Part shown: positions 49,375 through 60,414 of the stretch, in pieces
Layout: each line of letters opens with the position of its first letter
Position numbering within the stretch: the stretch's first letter is position 1
Assembly: GCA_010909165.1 (NCBI GenBank)
Contig: MU008173.1
Span: forward strand, 868,001-932,000
Direction: 5' to 3'
Source: Anthoceros angustus
Lineage: Eukaryota > Streptophyta > Anthocerotopsida > Anthocerotales > Anthocerotaceae
DNA length: 64,000 nt
Program-made: the position numbers and the translations under genes
Notes under the pieces: model-generated
What the model was told of the DNA's origin: nothing
The model's input: the letters and a program-made list of their open reading frames with translations, nothing else
The model's database searches: none

Positions 49375-49570
49375 CACCCCAAAAGCAACTGACTCGTAGT
49401 CTCCATAATAGCCCAAAAGCAACCGACTCTTAGCCGTAGTCTCCATAATAGCCCAAAAGCAACCGACTCTTAGCCCCCATAACAGTTGAGTAGCAATGCC
49501 AGGTTTATAAATATATGTAAATATATGTATATGTATATGTATATATATATACATATATATGTATAATCAT
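49375..49570. repeat. Short tandem repeats next to the retrotransposon
   Basis: Three ~35-40 bp units with the core cccaaaagcaaccgactctt occupy 49378-49490. They are followed by an atatgt/tatata microsatellite (about 49510-49562). Confidence 0.7.
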
Positions 49571-50306
49571 CCATGAGGTGCGAACCAGCGACGCAATGGG
49601 GACACCAGCGGGGTGAAAACACAAACATAGGCCGCCATGTACCACGGTAGCATGGGCTTAATCTCCATACCACACAAATTGACGTAGCACCCCTCCCAGA
49701 GCATGTGGAAGCCAATCACCTAACCATCCCATGTGCCCGCTTCTCCCATGCGGCATGGCAGAGCGAGACCGGTGTTCCCATCTGCCACCGAGAGTGCAAC
49801 GCAACCCTAGCGGATGTACTGGCTAGGCCTCCACCGCTAACAAAAATGGAAGTGTTGGACTCAAGTTGCGTTCACGGCTGGTGGGCGGACTTGTCTGTAA
49901 GGGACAACAAGAACATGGTGGTTAAAGTGCACTAGTGCTTGTGCTGTTGCCTAGTGCATAAAAGCAAGAGTGGACGATACTGGTAATGGTAGCGCAATAT
50001 TGGCTTCCACGTTACCCTCTGGCAGACCCGATTTTAAACCATGCAATATGCTTCTTACAGCACGCACTACTGTACAAAATGAATCATGCTAGGAGCCTGA
50101 AGCAACAAATCAAGTGGCCAGAAAAGTATCTACTGTTTTTTGTGCTCTGCAGCAGAATACAGAGACAGAATGCTATGAATTTGTCCTTCCCATCCGGTAT
50201 TGGATGGCCAACAACCTGCTCGTGGATGCTCAGTGACCAAAAATTCCATGAGCCCTCACGCTTGTAAATAATATTAGCTCAGAATATTGTGCCACCCAGT
50301 TCCAAA
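49571..50306. other. Intergenic, no gene recognised
   Basis: There is no domain-bearing ORF. The right part is probably the 3' untranslated region of gyrA. Confidence 0.5.
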
Positions 50307-53237
50307 TTACACAACTTCGTTCAGTTCAGATTCCACGAAGCCGTCAGTTTCATCCAGATTTGTGTTAACAGCAATGGAGATAGACTTGACCATGTCTCCA
50401 GCCTCCAGCCGCATCAGTTTCACTCCCCTACTTTTGCGGCCTTGAATGGAAATATCTCGAACCCTCAGACGATTGATGATCCCACTTTGGCTACCGAGAA
50501 CAACCTGCTCATCGCTTTCGCCATCATCTGTAAGCTTTTCGCCCACTACAAACAAACCAACCAAGTAATCTCCATCCCAATATTTCATTCCAATCGTGCC
50601 AACTTTCCCACCCTCGCTGAAAGAACCCAGAGGCACCCGTTTGCCAAATCCATTTGCAGTCACTAACAGAAGCCAAGGAGGGCCAGTCTTCTCAGTCTCA
50701 TTCTGTCCTCTGCTCAGATATGAGGCAGGCACAATATCCAAGGCTGCCATCCTGTCGCCCTCCTTCAACCTCATGGCTCCCTGTCCTTTGGTGGGCCGTC
50801 TAAGTGGCCTCAGCTTACTGCATCTCCACTCAACCACCTGCCCTCGCTGTGAGCCCATCACGATGATATCATCCTCGGCAGCCTGCCTTACCCACCTTAG
50901 CTCATCTCCTGGCTCAAGCTGCATAGCTACGATGCCTGAAGTCCGGATGGCACCAAACGATGATAGGGAGGTGCGCTTTATACACCCACCAGTGGTGAGC
51001 ATCACTAGGTATTGATCTTCACGGAACTCACTCACAGAGAGTATAGATGTTATCCTTTCTCCTGGCGGCACGGCGAGAATCTGAACAAGAGGGCTACCAA
51101 TTGCCGTCCGTGAGCACTCAGGAATCTGATAGGCACGGAGGGAATATACAACTCCTCTCTCACTAAAAAACAGTACGTAGTCATGGGCTCTGCAAACAAA
51201 GAACTTTGACAAGGAATCATCACTTCTCATTTTCTGTCCAGACTTGCCTGAGGTCCCTCGATTTTGGGCAGCAAATGTATCAGATGCCATCCTTTTGATG
51301 TACCCCCTTGCACTCAACGTGACAAGCGTCTCATCATTGGCAATAACATCGATGTCATCTATCTGCCCATCGCTGCCCTGATAAACAACTGTCCGTCGGG
51401 GAGTTCCAAAGTCATGTTTCAATTGCAGGGCTTCCTTTTCTATCATCTGCAGAACACGGTGCCTGCTCGTCAGCACCAGCTTCAAGCTCGATATCTCCGC
51501 TGCCAATGCCTCTTGCTCCTCTTCAAGTTTCGACTTTTCCAAACTTGTGAGCCTCCGCAGAGGCATTGCTAGCAACCCCTCTGCTTGCACCGCCGACAAC
51601 CCCAGCTGCTCCTGCAAAGCCTGCGACGCCCCTGCAGCATCCTTAGCAGACCGGATCATCCCCACCGCCTGATCCAACCTCTGCAGCCCAATCAAAAACC
51701 CCTGCACCAAATGGTCCCGTTCCTCCGCTCGCTTAAGCTGAAACCTCGTCCGTCTCTCAATAGTCGAGCACCGAAACTCCAAAAACGCCTCCAGAAACTC
51801 CCTCAACCCAAGAGTCCGAGGCTCCCCATTCCATATCGTTACCATGTTACAACTGAACTGCGTCTGCAGCCCAGTATACTTATACAGATTGTTCAGCACA
51901 ACCTGCGGCACAACCCCCCGCTTCACCTCCACCACAATCCGCATCCCAGACCGATCACTCTCATCCCTCACATCACTCACCCCCTCCAACGTCTTGTTAG
52001 TCACCATATCCGCAATCTGCTCTACCAACGCCGCCTTATTCGTCTGATACGGCAACTCAGTGATAAAAACCGCCGACCGCCCACTCCTCCCATCCAACTG
52101 CTCTATCTGCGCCTTCCCCCTCAACGTCAGCCGCCCCTTCCCCGTCCTATACGCATCCACAACCCCCAACGTCCCCAAAATTTGCCCTCCCGTGGGAAAA
52201 TCCGGCGCAGGCACATACTCCATCAGCTCCTGCACCGTGGCATTCGGATTCCTCATGAATGCACACAACGCATCCGCAATCTCCCCTAGGTTATGAGGCG
52301 GGATGTTGGTCGCCATCCCCACCGCAATCCCCGACGCCCCATTCAACAAAACATTCGGCAACCTCGCCGGCAAAACCACCGGCTCCTGCTGCGACTCATC
52401 AAAGTTGTTCACAAAATCCACCGTATCCATTTCCAAATCCGCCAGCAGCATCGATTCCGACACCGCCTCCAGCCTGCACTCCGTGTACCGCATCGCCGCG
52501 GCCGGGTCAGCATCAATGGAACCAAAATTCCCATGCCCGTTAATCAAAGGGGACCTCAAAGAAAACCCCTGCGCCATCCGCACCAATGCATCATACACGG
52601 CCGTGTCCCCGTGCGGATGGTACTTCCCCAGCACCTCCCCCACCACCCTGGCGCTCTTTTTGAAGGCCTTCTTCGAAGTGAGCCCGAGTTCGTGCATCGC
52701 GAACAAGATCCTCCTGTGCACCGGCTTCAGCCCGTCCCTCACGTCCGGCAGCGCTCGGCCGACGATCACCGACATGGCGTAAGCCACGTACGAGTCGGAG
52801 GCCTCCTTATGGAGCTCCACCTGCACTACCCGCTGGTCCTGCGCCAGCAGAACCCCCGCCTCCGGCCCGGCCCGCCCATCCCCGTCCTCGGAACCTTCCC
52901 CGCCGGTCCCGGCTCCAGCCGCAGCCACCGCCTGCTGCCCCCTTTGCTTCCCCGCTCTCCCGCCCGCAGCAGCGCTCCACCGCCGGCTCCCCTGCCCCCG
53001 CAGCAAGAGCCTGCTGGAATTGGAGATGGAGGCGTGGGAGGAGAGGAGCCACAGCCTGGAGGTTTTGGGAAGCGGAATTGCGCAGCCCAGGGCCGCCCGG
53101 GCCGCGCCCGACGCCATCGCCATGCTCCCTGAGAGCGTCATCACGCGAATGCCCTGCCTTGGTGCCCAGGAGAAGAAAAGACACGACACGCCTGTTCTGC
53201 ACAAGAGCAGTGCGTTCTGCTGCACCATGTTCGTCAT
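50307..53237 (-). CDS. gyrA: DNA gyrase subunit A, organelle-targeted, intronless
   Basis: A single open frame encodes 976 residues. Residues 1-~125 are rich in Ala/Arg/Ser/Gly with almost no domain features, as expected of a plastid and/or mitochondrial transit peptide. Several Met (1, 4, 33, 39, 41) could start. The mature part has the GyrA breakage-reunion domain: [39 protein letters not shown] and the catalytic Tyr251 in [27 protein letters not shown] follows. A GyrA-box-like [11 protein letters not shown] (~655) precedes the C-terminal beta-pinwheel repeats. The enzyme is half of an ATP-dependent type II topoisomerase that introduces negative supercoils in organelle DNA. The length is normal for plant GyrA. 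Plant gyrA genes I know are split by many introns, so the uninterrupted frame is notable. The body is free of stops and gaps, suggesting it is functional. Confidence 0.93.
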   Translation of the reverse strand: MTNMVQQNALLLCRTGVSCLFFSWAPRQGIRVMTLSGSMAMASGAARAALGCAIPLPKTSRLWLLSSHASISNSSRLLLRGQGSRRWSAAAGGRAGKQRGQQAVAAAGAGTGGEGSEDGDGRAGPEAGVLLAQDQRVVQVELHKEASDSYVAYAMSVIVGRALPDVRDGLKPVHRRILFAMHELGLTSKKAFKKSARVVGEVLGKYHPHGDTAVYDALVRMAQGFSLRSPLINGHGNFGSIDADPAAAMRYTECRLEAVSESMLLADLEMDTVDFVNNFDESQQEPVVLPARLPNVLLNGASGIAVGMATNIPPHNLGEIADALCAFMRNPNATVQELMEYVPAPDFPTGGQILGTLGVVDAYRTGKGRLTLRGKAQIEQLDGRSGRSAVFITELPYQTNKAALVEQIADMVTNKTLEGVSDVRDESDRSGMRIVVEVKRGVVPQVVLNNLYKYTGLQTQFSCNMVTIWNGEPRTLGLREFLEAFLEFRCSTIERRTRFQLKRAEERDHLVQGFLIGLQRLDQAVGMIRSAKDAAGASQALQEQLGLSAVQAEGLLAMPLRRLTSLEKSKLEEEQEALAAEISSLKLVLTSRHRVLQMIEKEALQLKHDFGTPRRTVVYQGSDGQIDDIDVIANDETLVTLSARGYIKRMASDTFAAQNRGTSGKSGQKMRSDDSLSKFFVCRAHDYVLFFSERGVVYSLRAYQIPECSRTAIGSPLVQILAVPPGERITSILSVSEFREDQYLVMLTTGGCIKRTSLSSFGAIRTSGIVAMQLEPGDELRWVRQAAEDDIIVMGSQRGQVVEWRCSKLRPLRRPTKGQGAMRLKEGDRMAALDIVPASYLSRGQNETEKTGPPWLLLVTANGFGKRVPLGSFSEGGKVGTIGMKYWDGDYLVGLFVVGEKLTDDGESDEQVVLGSQSGIINRLRVRDISIQGRKSRGVKLMRLEAGDMVKSISIAVNTNLDETDGFVESELNEVV

Positions 53238-53390
53238 CTGAACCTTCCCCGCGCCCCAGCACCCGCCGCCGCTGGGTTGCCCGCCTCCCGCATTGCGCTC
53301 GCCGCTGCCATGGCGTCCCCTGGAACCTGCTCTGCCCCGTTCCTTGGACTTCGTCTCCTCCTCCGAGCTAGACTACACTAGACCACCCAT

Positions 53391-53404
53391 GGGTTTAGGG
53401 TTTA
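53391..53404 (-). promoter_or_regulatory. Double telo-box upstream of gyrA
   Basis: GGGTTTAGGGTTTA here reads TAAACCCTAAACCC on the gene strand, about 155 bp before the gyrA ATG at 53237. It suggests a normal promoter rather than a promoterless retrocopy. Confidence 0.55.
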
Positions 53405-53484
53405 ACGTTTTCCAGACCTCGAAAGGGCAAACAACAAAAATGCAATCCGGACAGTGGGAAGATCAGAACACTTCCACAGAAAAG

Positions 53485-53993
53485 AGTCACGGAACAAGTT
53501 ACCTCTTGTAACAGAAGAACAGGATCCGCAGCACCAGCGGTCTCTAGCGGACTGATGTGATACGGCTTCAACTCAGATATTTTTGCTGCATCCCTCTCTA
53601 GATCTCGTTTAAGCTGAATACATTGTGCAGGATCCGCAGCACCAGCGGTCTCCAGCCGAATGATGTTATACGGCTTGAACTCAGATATTTTTGCTGCATC
53701 CCTCTCCAGATGTCGTTCAAGCTGAATACATTGTGCAAAGACCCCTGGCTGTGAGCCATCAGGCAGACAAACTCGTGCAACCTTGAGCGTTCTAGGGATG
53801 ACAGCAAAGTCGCACCTGCCGGTCACCGAAAAGTCTCTCAACTTCTTCGGGAGAGGCTTCTGTTATCAGGGCATCCAAAGCCTCATTCAGGACCTTTGAA
53901 GTCTCATACGCCTTCCGTATGCTTGCTGCTCGTTTTTTGTCTTCCCTGCATGGTTCAGAACTGACAATCATGACCAGCTTCTCTGTGCCTGGC
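53485..53993 (-). pseudogene. Duplicated fragment of the callose synthase gene
   Basis: It closely matches 44580-44987 of the callose synthase locus in the same orientation, including intron sequence, so it arose by DNA duplication rather than reverse transcription. The best preserved exon reads TEKLVMIVSSEPCREDKKRA and ends SPEEVERLFGDRQ. A neighbouring exon encoding LKRDLERDAAKISELKPYH is present twice. Differences from the source are scattered (several percent by eye). No other part of callose synthase is present here. Similarity stops near 53993, where F-box-like sequence begins. Confidence 0.88.
53521..53736. repeat. Two 108-bp tandem units inside the callose synthase fragment
   Basis: 53521-53628 and 53629-53736 both start aggatccgcagcaccagcgg and are about 90% identical. 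108 is a multiple of three, so the reading frame is kept across the junction. The parental gene has one unit. Confidence 0.9.
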
Positions 53994-54188
53994 ACTTAGA
54001 AGGAACTTCAGTAAAAGCAGAAAATCAAACACTCTCTCCAAGATATTCATCGGCAGGTTCCTCCAAATCTTGTCATCCATGTTGAAGCCACCGGAGGGCA
54101 CACCTGCGTCGTGTTGCACCAAAGTACGGAACGCCTTTTCTCGCTGAGGAGGCGGCATGGCCATCGCCTGCAAACCTAAACCGATCAA
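53994..54188 (-). pseudogene. F-box protein N-terminal fragment fused to the callose synthase fragment
   Basis: The minus frame from 54188 (alternative Met about 54161) reads to MDDKIWRNLPMNILERVFDF, which fits the start of an F-box (usual W..LP.dil..vl). It is lost after about 20 residues, where LLLLKFLLSAR runs into the callose-synthase-derived sequence. F-box proteins are the substrate adaptors of SCF ubiquitin ligases; here no substrate-binding domain follows. It is probably a chimeric relic. Confidence 0.6.
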
Positions 54189-54949
54189 AGCCTCTTATAC
54201 ATTAGGCCGACAGATCATGCCATTTTGCCTTTCTCTTGTTTCTCACGCCTGCAACTTCGCCTTCTCTTGTTTTTCACGGCAGCTATACGTATGTCCCGAA
54301 ATGATGGACGTCTTTTCTAGCAAGTTGGACAATTGCGCCTCAAAACGCAGGGCGTCCACATGGCTTGAGGAGGCACACACATGTCATTGAATTAGGGGCA
54401 ACGACGCCGTCCTTCGCAGCTCTGTATGACATTGTATGCCCTGCCCTGCAGGTAATACCCTGATATCACGGCACTCCATGGCATCAAGACCATCAAACAC
54501 ACCCTAGCATCCTCTTTGGGCATAGAAGCAGCCCGGTCACAGACATGGATGGACAACTACATATTTTTGTGGTCGGGGATAAGCCGCATCGCGAGAGTCG
54601 GTGGAAGGTTCCAACATGTGAAGGAAGAAGTCTTAGGCTTGTTACAGAAATGTCTGCCACATATTAATATTCTTTGACTGTTTCATGGGCCATACTTGGG
54701 CTCGCTACAGGAAGAAATGTTTGCCAGATACAAGAGTTCTTTGACTATTTTGCGTTTTGCAAAGCTGCTAGGTGGTTCAGAGATGGTACTGAGCTCGACG
54801 GATGTGACGAACCTTGCTGGAGAGTCTATGCATATTAGTACGCCACAGGCCGTGGACAATCCACGAAGGGCAGTTCATATCTTCGTTGTGTAACTTTCAC
54901 ATGTTACCGAGTTCGTGGCCCTTGAGGGTAAGTTGGAAGCACAGCCAGA
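54189..54949. other. Intergenic, no gene recognised
   Basis: Short ORFs only (for example 54696-54893, +). No domain was recognised. Confidence 0.45.
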
Positions 54950-54951
54950 TA

Positions 54952-55484
54952 CAGTCCAGCCCCCCTAATTGGGACTGGTTCGGAGTGCCTTTAGAGGTCC
55001 CATTAAGGGAAGTGTCCCGATTGTATTTTCCCTATTTAAAAATAATAAAAATATTATAAATTTTAAAACAAATCAAAAAATACCAAAAAAAAAGAAATTT
55101 TAAATTTTGATTGATAGGTTTCACTAAAAATAATTTTTACCAGTTCTTTATATAGTTGTTTGAAAGCTAGCACTCTCTCTAAGCAAGATCAAAAACCTCT
55201 ACCTATCATAAAGGAAAAAGCTTAGCTTAAGAGTCTTCAATCACACCTAAAAGTCTATTGTGCTCTCAAATAATGGATTCTTTTTCTTCTTTTTAAAATT
55301 TTTAGTAAAAATTAGAAATCCCATTTAGGAGGTGAAACTAACATGAATGTATGTTTCAAAAGGTCCCAATTATCATTTAGGAAAAGTCCCATTTATTACA
55401 TTGTAAACTAAAGGGAGTAGGATGGGAGGTCCCATTTAGAGAGGAATCCCATTTATAGAATTCCCAATTAGGGGGGGCCGACTG
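54952..55484. mobile_element. Tc1/mariner (pogo-like) MITE, 533 bp
   Basis: The terminal inverted repeats are 24 bp with four mismatches. The left begins CAGTCCAGCCCCCCTAATTG at 54952, and the right end (reverse complement) begins CAGTCGGCCCCCCCTAATTG. They are flanked by a TA on each side (54950-54951 and 55485-55486), the target duplication of Tc1/mariner elements. CAGTC-type ends with a C run resemble pogo-like TIRs. The interior is AT-rich, non-coding, and has several copies of tcccatttag-type motifs. It is non-autonomous; no transposase is seen in the window. Confidence 0.85.
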
Positions 55485-55486
55485 TA

Positions 55487-56280
55487 TTAAGCTATCTCCC
55501 AACATACATGTGAGGTTGCCAAGCTGCAGATTTCCAGGTTCCAAGCATCAAGAGTGCACCTTACGATTTGTTGCAGGGGACACGATGCAGCATTTGGAGG
55601 GTTTAAGGGATCAAGAAAATAGCTACCACCTGTGCCCTTGCAGGGCTGCAATCATGACGTCATTAAAGTTGCCATGGAAAGGATTTGAAACTGTGGCAAT
55701 TGTGATTAGACCGGACTGAATAAACGTTCAGTACAATTTTGAAGTTTGTGGACAGATCAAATAGGCTTTAAGTGGAAATGCATTTATTTATTGCCAGAGA
55801 CCAAGAATGAATTGGTGCAGCTTCAGTTGTACCATCACAACTTTGAGCTACAGAATGACTGCAGTTATTTGCCAAGGGCAGCCCAGAGAGGCACTTACTC
55901 TTCAAATGGTATAGGCCTCCTGGCCACAGCGCTAGCAACTACCTACACACTAACTAGACTAAACTAGTGTTCTACTAGTTTCTTCTTTTGCCTCGTCAAG
56001 TATGTAGGAGGCCAAAGCTATGACTCCGAGAGCGATGTGTGAGGAGTGCACTAAACTCGAAACTATGTCGAAGCACTAAACTCCCAAGTCGAAAAGAAGC
56101 AACTACGCCGGACGTTCGACGAACTTGTGAGAGCACATCAACCGACAGCCTCATCAGGACCATCTCAAGAGGGATAAATTGTGCCGGACGTTCGGCATAG
56201 TGTGAGTACACAGCCCCGGGAACTTCATTGTTAGAGTGCAAAACAGAGGGAGGAATTGGGGTAATGCGCGGACTTTTGGC
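55487..56280. other. Intergenic, no gene recognised
   Basis: A + frame from about 55510 gives 69 residues with no domain. The sequence before 54950 and after 55486 may once have been continuous, because the MITE lies between them. Isolated copies of the gccggacgttcg motif of the next repeat occur at about 56107 and 56180. Confidence 0.45.
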
Positions 56281-56580
56281 GCATGGGCGTGAGTCCCCAA
56301 AAGCCTGTGCCGGATGTCCAGCACATTTTCTGTAAACCCCGACTCTATCGAACATCCGGCGCAATATCTGGAAGTGGTGGAGTGGAGGCGTCGGACGTCC
56401 GGCACATTCCCTTGAGACCCCAACCCTATCGAACATCCGGCGCGAGGTCTAGCTGGAAATGGTGGCTCTAGTGGAGCCGCAAGACGTCCAGTGCATTTTC
56501 TTGAGACCTCGACCCTATCGAATATTTGATGCGACATTTGGAATTGGTGGAGTGGAGGCGCTGGACATCCAGCGCAATTG
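56281..56580. repeat. Tandem repeat with palindromic CCGGACGTCCGG-type core
   Basis: About three and a half degenerate units of ~85-95 bp. Each has a ggacgtccggcgc-like core, then gaccc-aaccctatcgaa, then a tggtggagtggagg block. Related single motifs lie at 56107, 56180, 57717 and 57763. The cores are self-complementary (example cggacgtccg at 56391-56400). Unit differences are high, so the array is old. Confidence 0.7.
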
Positions 56581-56947
56581 TATATGAATTAATTTTATAT
56601 GGATCATGAACACCCATTGTAGTGGAGGTGCACATTGACTTCTTGAGATAAGAACTATACACTTAAGCACCTTTGAGTAGATCAATACCAAGACGACATG
56701 CTTTCTTTTAGTGGTTTGACAAATTTTGAAAGAAACTCACAGTTCAACAGCATGGGGCAGATCAGTACCAAGATGGGGTGCTGTATTTTGGTAGTTTAAA
56801 AAATTTATAAATCATTTACATCAAAACATGTAGACTTTATTTACATGTAGAGAACTGAAGTCTCATCTACATTGGGGAGAAGGGGAACAACCCTTTAGAG
56901 GCCCCCAGGCCAAGCGGGACTAGGCCCCTTGAATGTCTACTCTCAAG

Positions 56948-57120
56948 CTATCTACCGCTCTCAAGATGAAGGCATAGCCTTCCTACATGGGGGTGTACTT
57001 GTGAACCTTGGCTGTAGCGCATCGCTGTACTGCCCAACTCGGAGGATTGACTAAGACATGCTCGCAAACTATATCCCAAGTAGGGTCTATTACAACCACA
57101 TCTACAACAGAGACCTATTG
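56948..57120 (-). mobile_element. Second fragment of the same LINE-like retrotransposon family
   Basis: On the minus strand a frame reads CATAKVHKYTPM then EGYAFIL, matching CATAKIHKYSPLQGG and HIFIPLA just after the 47895 block of the larger relic. Only this short C-terminal piece remains. Confidence 0.6.
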
Positions 57121-58942
57121 GACAGCGAAAATAAATCATAATCAGCAAAAATAAATAAGATTAGTAAATCATTTACTAGTTGACATTATGTTTGCACATT
57201 CCCTTTGTATACAACATTAAAAGCCTTTTGGCCTTACTCTTTGTGCCCAACCTACGACTTCTTGTTGGATCTTTTCGACTTCTATGTCAAACGTCCGATT
57301 CATTCGAGTTTATCATGCATACAGATGCATGGGTCTTGGTTTCCAGATGAGCTGCATTTTCCGTAATTTGACATGTGTAATGATGGTTTCTGATGGGCAA
57401 CCTTTTGAAAAGGATACTTGATTCACCATGTTGTACAAAGAAGCAATAAAATAAGGAGAGTAGATGATCTATCCTTAAATAAAGAAAGGTTATGGGATGC
57501 AGTCAAAACACATGGAGAAGAGATCATCTGCGCAGCCACTGCGGGCCATAGTGGGAGCTAGCGAGTATCTACCGTGGTTTAAGAAGAGCATTGATATGAG
57601 TGCCGGTTCTGTGGGAATTGAGCGTTGGCAACTAGAGCAAAAGTGTTGTCTGTCCGACTATTGGCGCACTCCTCTTCAAACCCAGTGCACTGCAACTCTT
57701 TGGAGTATAAGTGTACTCGACGTTCGACGCACTCCAGCTCTTTGGAGCATAAGTATGCCGGTCGTTCAACACATCTTGTTTTGTATCGTTTGCAAGTGTA
57801 GAGGTCCAGTTCTTCTAATTAATTGGCCAAATTTGACATGTTTCTTGGAGCCACAAAGCAGTTTGGAGACAAACCCCTTTGTGGGAAGACACTTTTAGTA
57901 TCCTCCCACCAGATCGACGCTGGATGAGGATCCATCAGTCAACCTAGAATCACACATCCACTTCAATCTCTTGGATGTGGGCAGCGATCAAGATTGCTGC
58001 CCCTTATACAGAGGATGGCCTTGGACAGAGCTTCCTGGTATTGGGCTGCACCAGCATTGCAACCTGGCGCCCAAGCAAGGCAAGTGACACGTTAGCGCAG
58101 CTACAGTTGCAATTGCCATTGTGTCATAGCTGGAAATTGAGGGCCATGCTTCAGCGCTACAAAGACCGAGTTGCTGCTGCTCAGTGACCTACTACGAAGG
58201 AGCTGTATGCACATGGCGGAGTGCTCACACAATTGTGAATGATCACCACCGAAATGCAATGCCACAAACATCACGCTAGGATGCCATTAAATACGGCCCG
58301 ATGCTAGGGAGACAATGTGCCTACTCATCGCATCGCCGAGCTCCGCGAATATGCCTTCAATTCGCCTCAGTGCTCAGGCCTAGGATACCAACCACATTTG
58401 TTGCCACATTTCTCACTCTCTAGCCCGTGAAAGATGATCGTGTGGTCCGTTCAACGAGTAAAATGGTTGCGGCAGTTTCGGGGATTGAACTAGCTCAAGC
58501 TATATGTCCCACCCAAGGCCACTGAGGGGCCACTTTTACAAGCATCACACCACGAGCACCACGGAGTGCACACTTCTGATAGAATATGCTAGGAATACAA
58601 CAAAAGCTTTATAGATAAGTAACAACAGCATATAAGATACACTCCAGAGTGCATAGGATCACATCTCAAAAACACAATGAGTGCACAGATCACATCTAAA
58701 GAACACAAATCTTTACATCTCAAGAACACAATCTTCAATACCCTTATATAAGGTGGAGAGCTTATATATTGATACACTATTTACATGTATACCACATGCC
58801 TCTATACGGAAGTAAGCATAATAATTACTAAACCTAAGACCAACTCATTGTAACTTGCTGTAAAAGCCTGCGCAATATTTTCTTTTCTGTATAAAAGCAT
58901 AGATACTCTATGGGATAGAGTTTCCCCATAGAGTTTCGCGAT
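57121..58942. other. Intergenic, no gene recognised
   Basis: ORFs at 57497-57898 and 57975-58187 (+) show no domain. There is a small hairpin at 58909-58939 (actctatggg with its complement) close to the Harbinger-tail repeat. Confidence 0.45.
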
Positions 58943-59305
58943 TACAGTAGAAAAGAAGAAGAATTTTATTTAAATCCACTAAGGACGGATTTCCGTCATG
59001 GACTTCATGGTACTTAACAACTTGTATGTACCATGGTGTGCATAAGCTACTTGCACCATGGGACTTGGTACTTAACAACTTGTATGTACCATGGTGTGCA
59101 TAAGCTACTTGCACCATGGGACTTGGTACTTAACAACATATGTACCATGGTGTGCATAACTTGCACCATGGGACTTGGTACTTAACAACTTGTATGTACC
59201 ATGGTGTGCATAAGCTACTTGCACCAAGGGCATCCACTCCCTTTAGGCACCCCATCCAAGCTCAGGATGCTTAATCACGGCGTTCTTATAATTGTGTGTC
59301 CAAAT
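58943..59305 (-). mobile_element. Harbinger-tail element with four 58-bp tandem units
   Basis: The reverse complement of this block matches 1866-2047, the 3' end of the Harbinger relic: aaatccactaaggacgg at the left and gatgcttaatcac at the right. In between, a unit starting ggtacttaacaacttg repeats at 59009, 59067, 59125 and 59177. The spacing is 58, 58 and 52 bp, and the third unit has a 6-bp loss. There is no transposase coding beyond the last few codons, so it is a non-autonomous or deleted relative. Confidence 0.8.
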
Positions 59306-60414
59306 GGCCCAGGCCAATTGGCCCTAGAGTCTATCTACCGAATCGCCTATCTACATTCTCAAACATAGTCTTGTCTGTTTCTTTTTCAAGTCTGGATGTG
59401 AATTCCGGGGCACTGGTTTCGATCCTCCGACATGGTTTGATGAGGAGAGGCCTCCTTCAGCGTTGGACGAGATGCCAGTTGACTTCAAATGCAAATGTTA
59501 ACGACTGCTGATGACCAAACCAGTCATTCATCTTCAAAGAGCAGCTGATCTGAACAGAAACAAGGAAACCGTCTGCTCAAGTTGCTGTATGTTCAGAATG
59601 TTGATATCCGATGCCTTCGTCATCGTTTCAAGCCTCCCCGTGGCCTACTCTTGGCATGGAGTTGTCCAGGAAACAATCTTGACCAGTGCACAGGAAGGGG
59701 ATGCTGGACAAATCCGGAGGGGGACTGTATCATTGCTGGCCGCAGGCTCCGCAGTTGTTGAAGTCTGTCGCAATGTCGACACACACGACGGAAGAGCAGA
59801 TGCCTGCCTCACACGGCGCAAGCGCGCAATCGAGAGACAGAGGAGGAGCAGGCAGGGCAGAATGATTGGGAGGCGGCCTGCTCGCTTCCACGCCTTGGCC
59901 GATCATTCCCGCGCGTGGTTTTAATGCTCGTCAAAAACAGCGCACGCTGCTGCACACCAAGGCTACACTCCTGAATCTTGCCATGATACCACATCTTATG
60001 CTTGCTGCCTGCAAACCACAAGATTCTCGAGTATGCTGCCTGGCTTTTAAGAGGCCGGCGGCTTTACTCCCTCGGATTGCAGGAGGATGCATCACGCTAT
60101 CAGAAGAGAAGAAGGAACAAGGGAACTGTATACGATGGAAGTTTTCAGCGACGGAAGAGTAGAGACAAAAAATTGGAGGGCAAAACGCAGATGGTCATAA
60201 GAATTCATCACTGCAATTCAGGATTTAAGATTCAAAAGTTGCTTGCAAAGAGCACATCACATCCACAGATGCAGTCAAGCAGTAGCGCTTCTATGCAGTC
60301 TTATTTGCGCACGAAACCGAAGGCTGTTGGAGGGGCATTCGCACACACACATTCCCTCTCCAGAGGCTGGCAGCTACAAACTGATCACTTGTGTTCAATT
60401 CGCCGCATGTTGCT
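59306..60414. other. Intergenic, unassigned ORFs
   Basis: The longest frame (59511-59924, +, 137 codons) has no recognisable domain and an Arg-rich end; it may be chance. The right side presumably holds the sHSP 3' untranslated region. Confidence 0.45.

Noticed and set aside
51585-53132. Long + strand ORFs of 234 and 279 codons (51585-52289 and 52293-53132)
   Set aside because: They are antisense to the well-supported gyrA frame, Arg/Pro/His-rich and without domains; they are a shadow of GC-rich codon use.
53308-53379. Small + ORF upstream of gyrA starting [11 protein letters not shown]
   Set aside because: Only about 23 codons, no domain, and in the probable gyrA promoter/leader.
59009-59235. 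Regular repeats as a CRISPR array
   Set aside because: Units are contiguous 58-bp copies with no unique spacers, in a eukaryotic genome.
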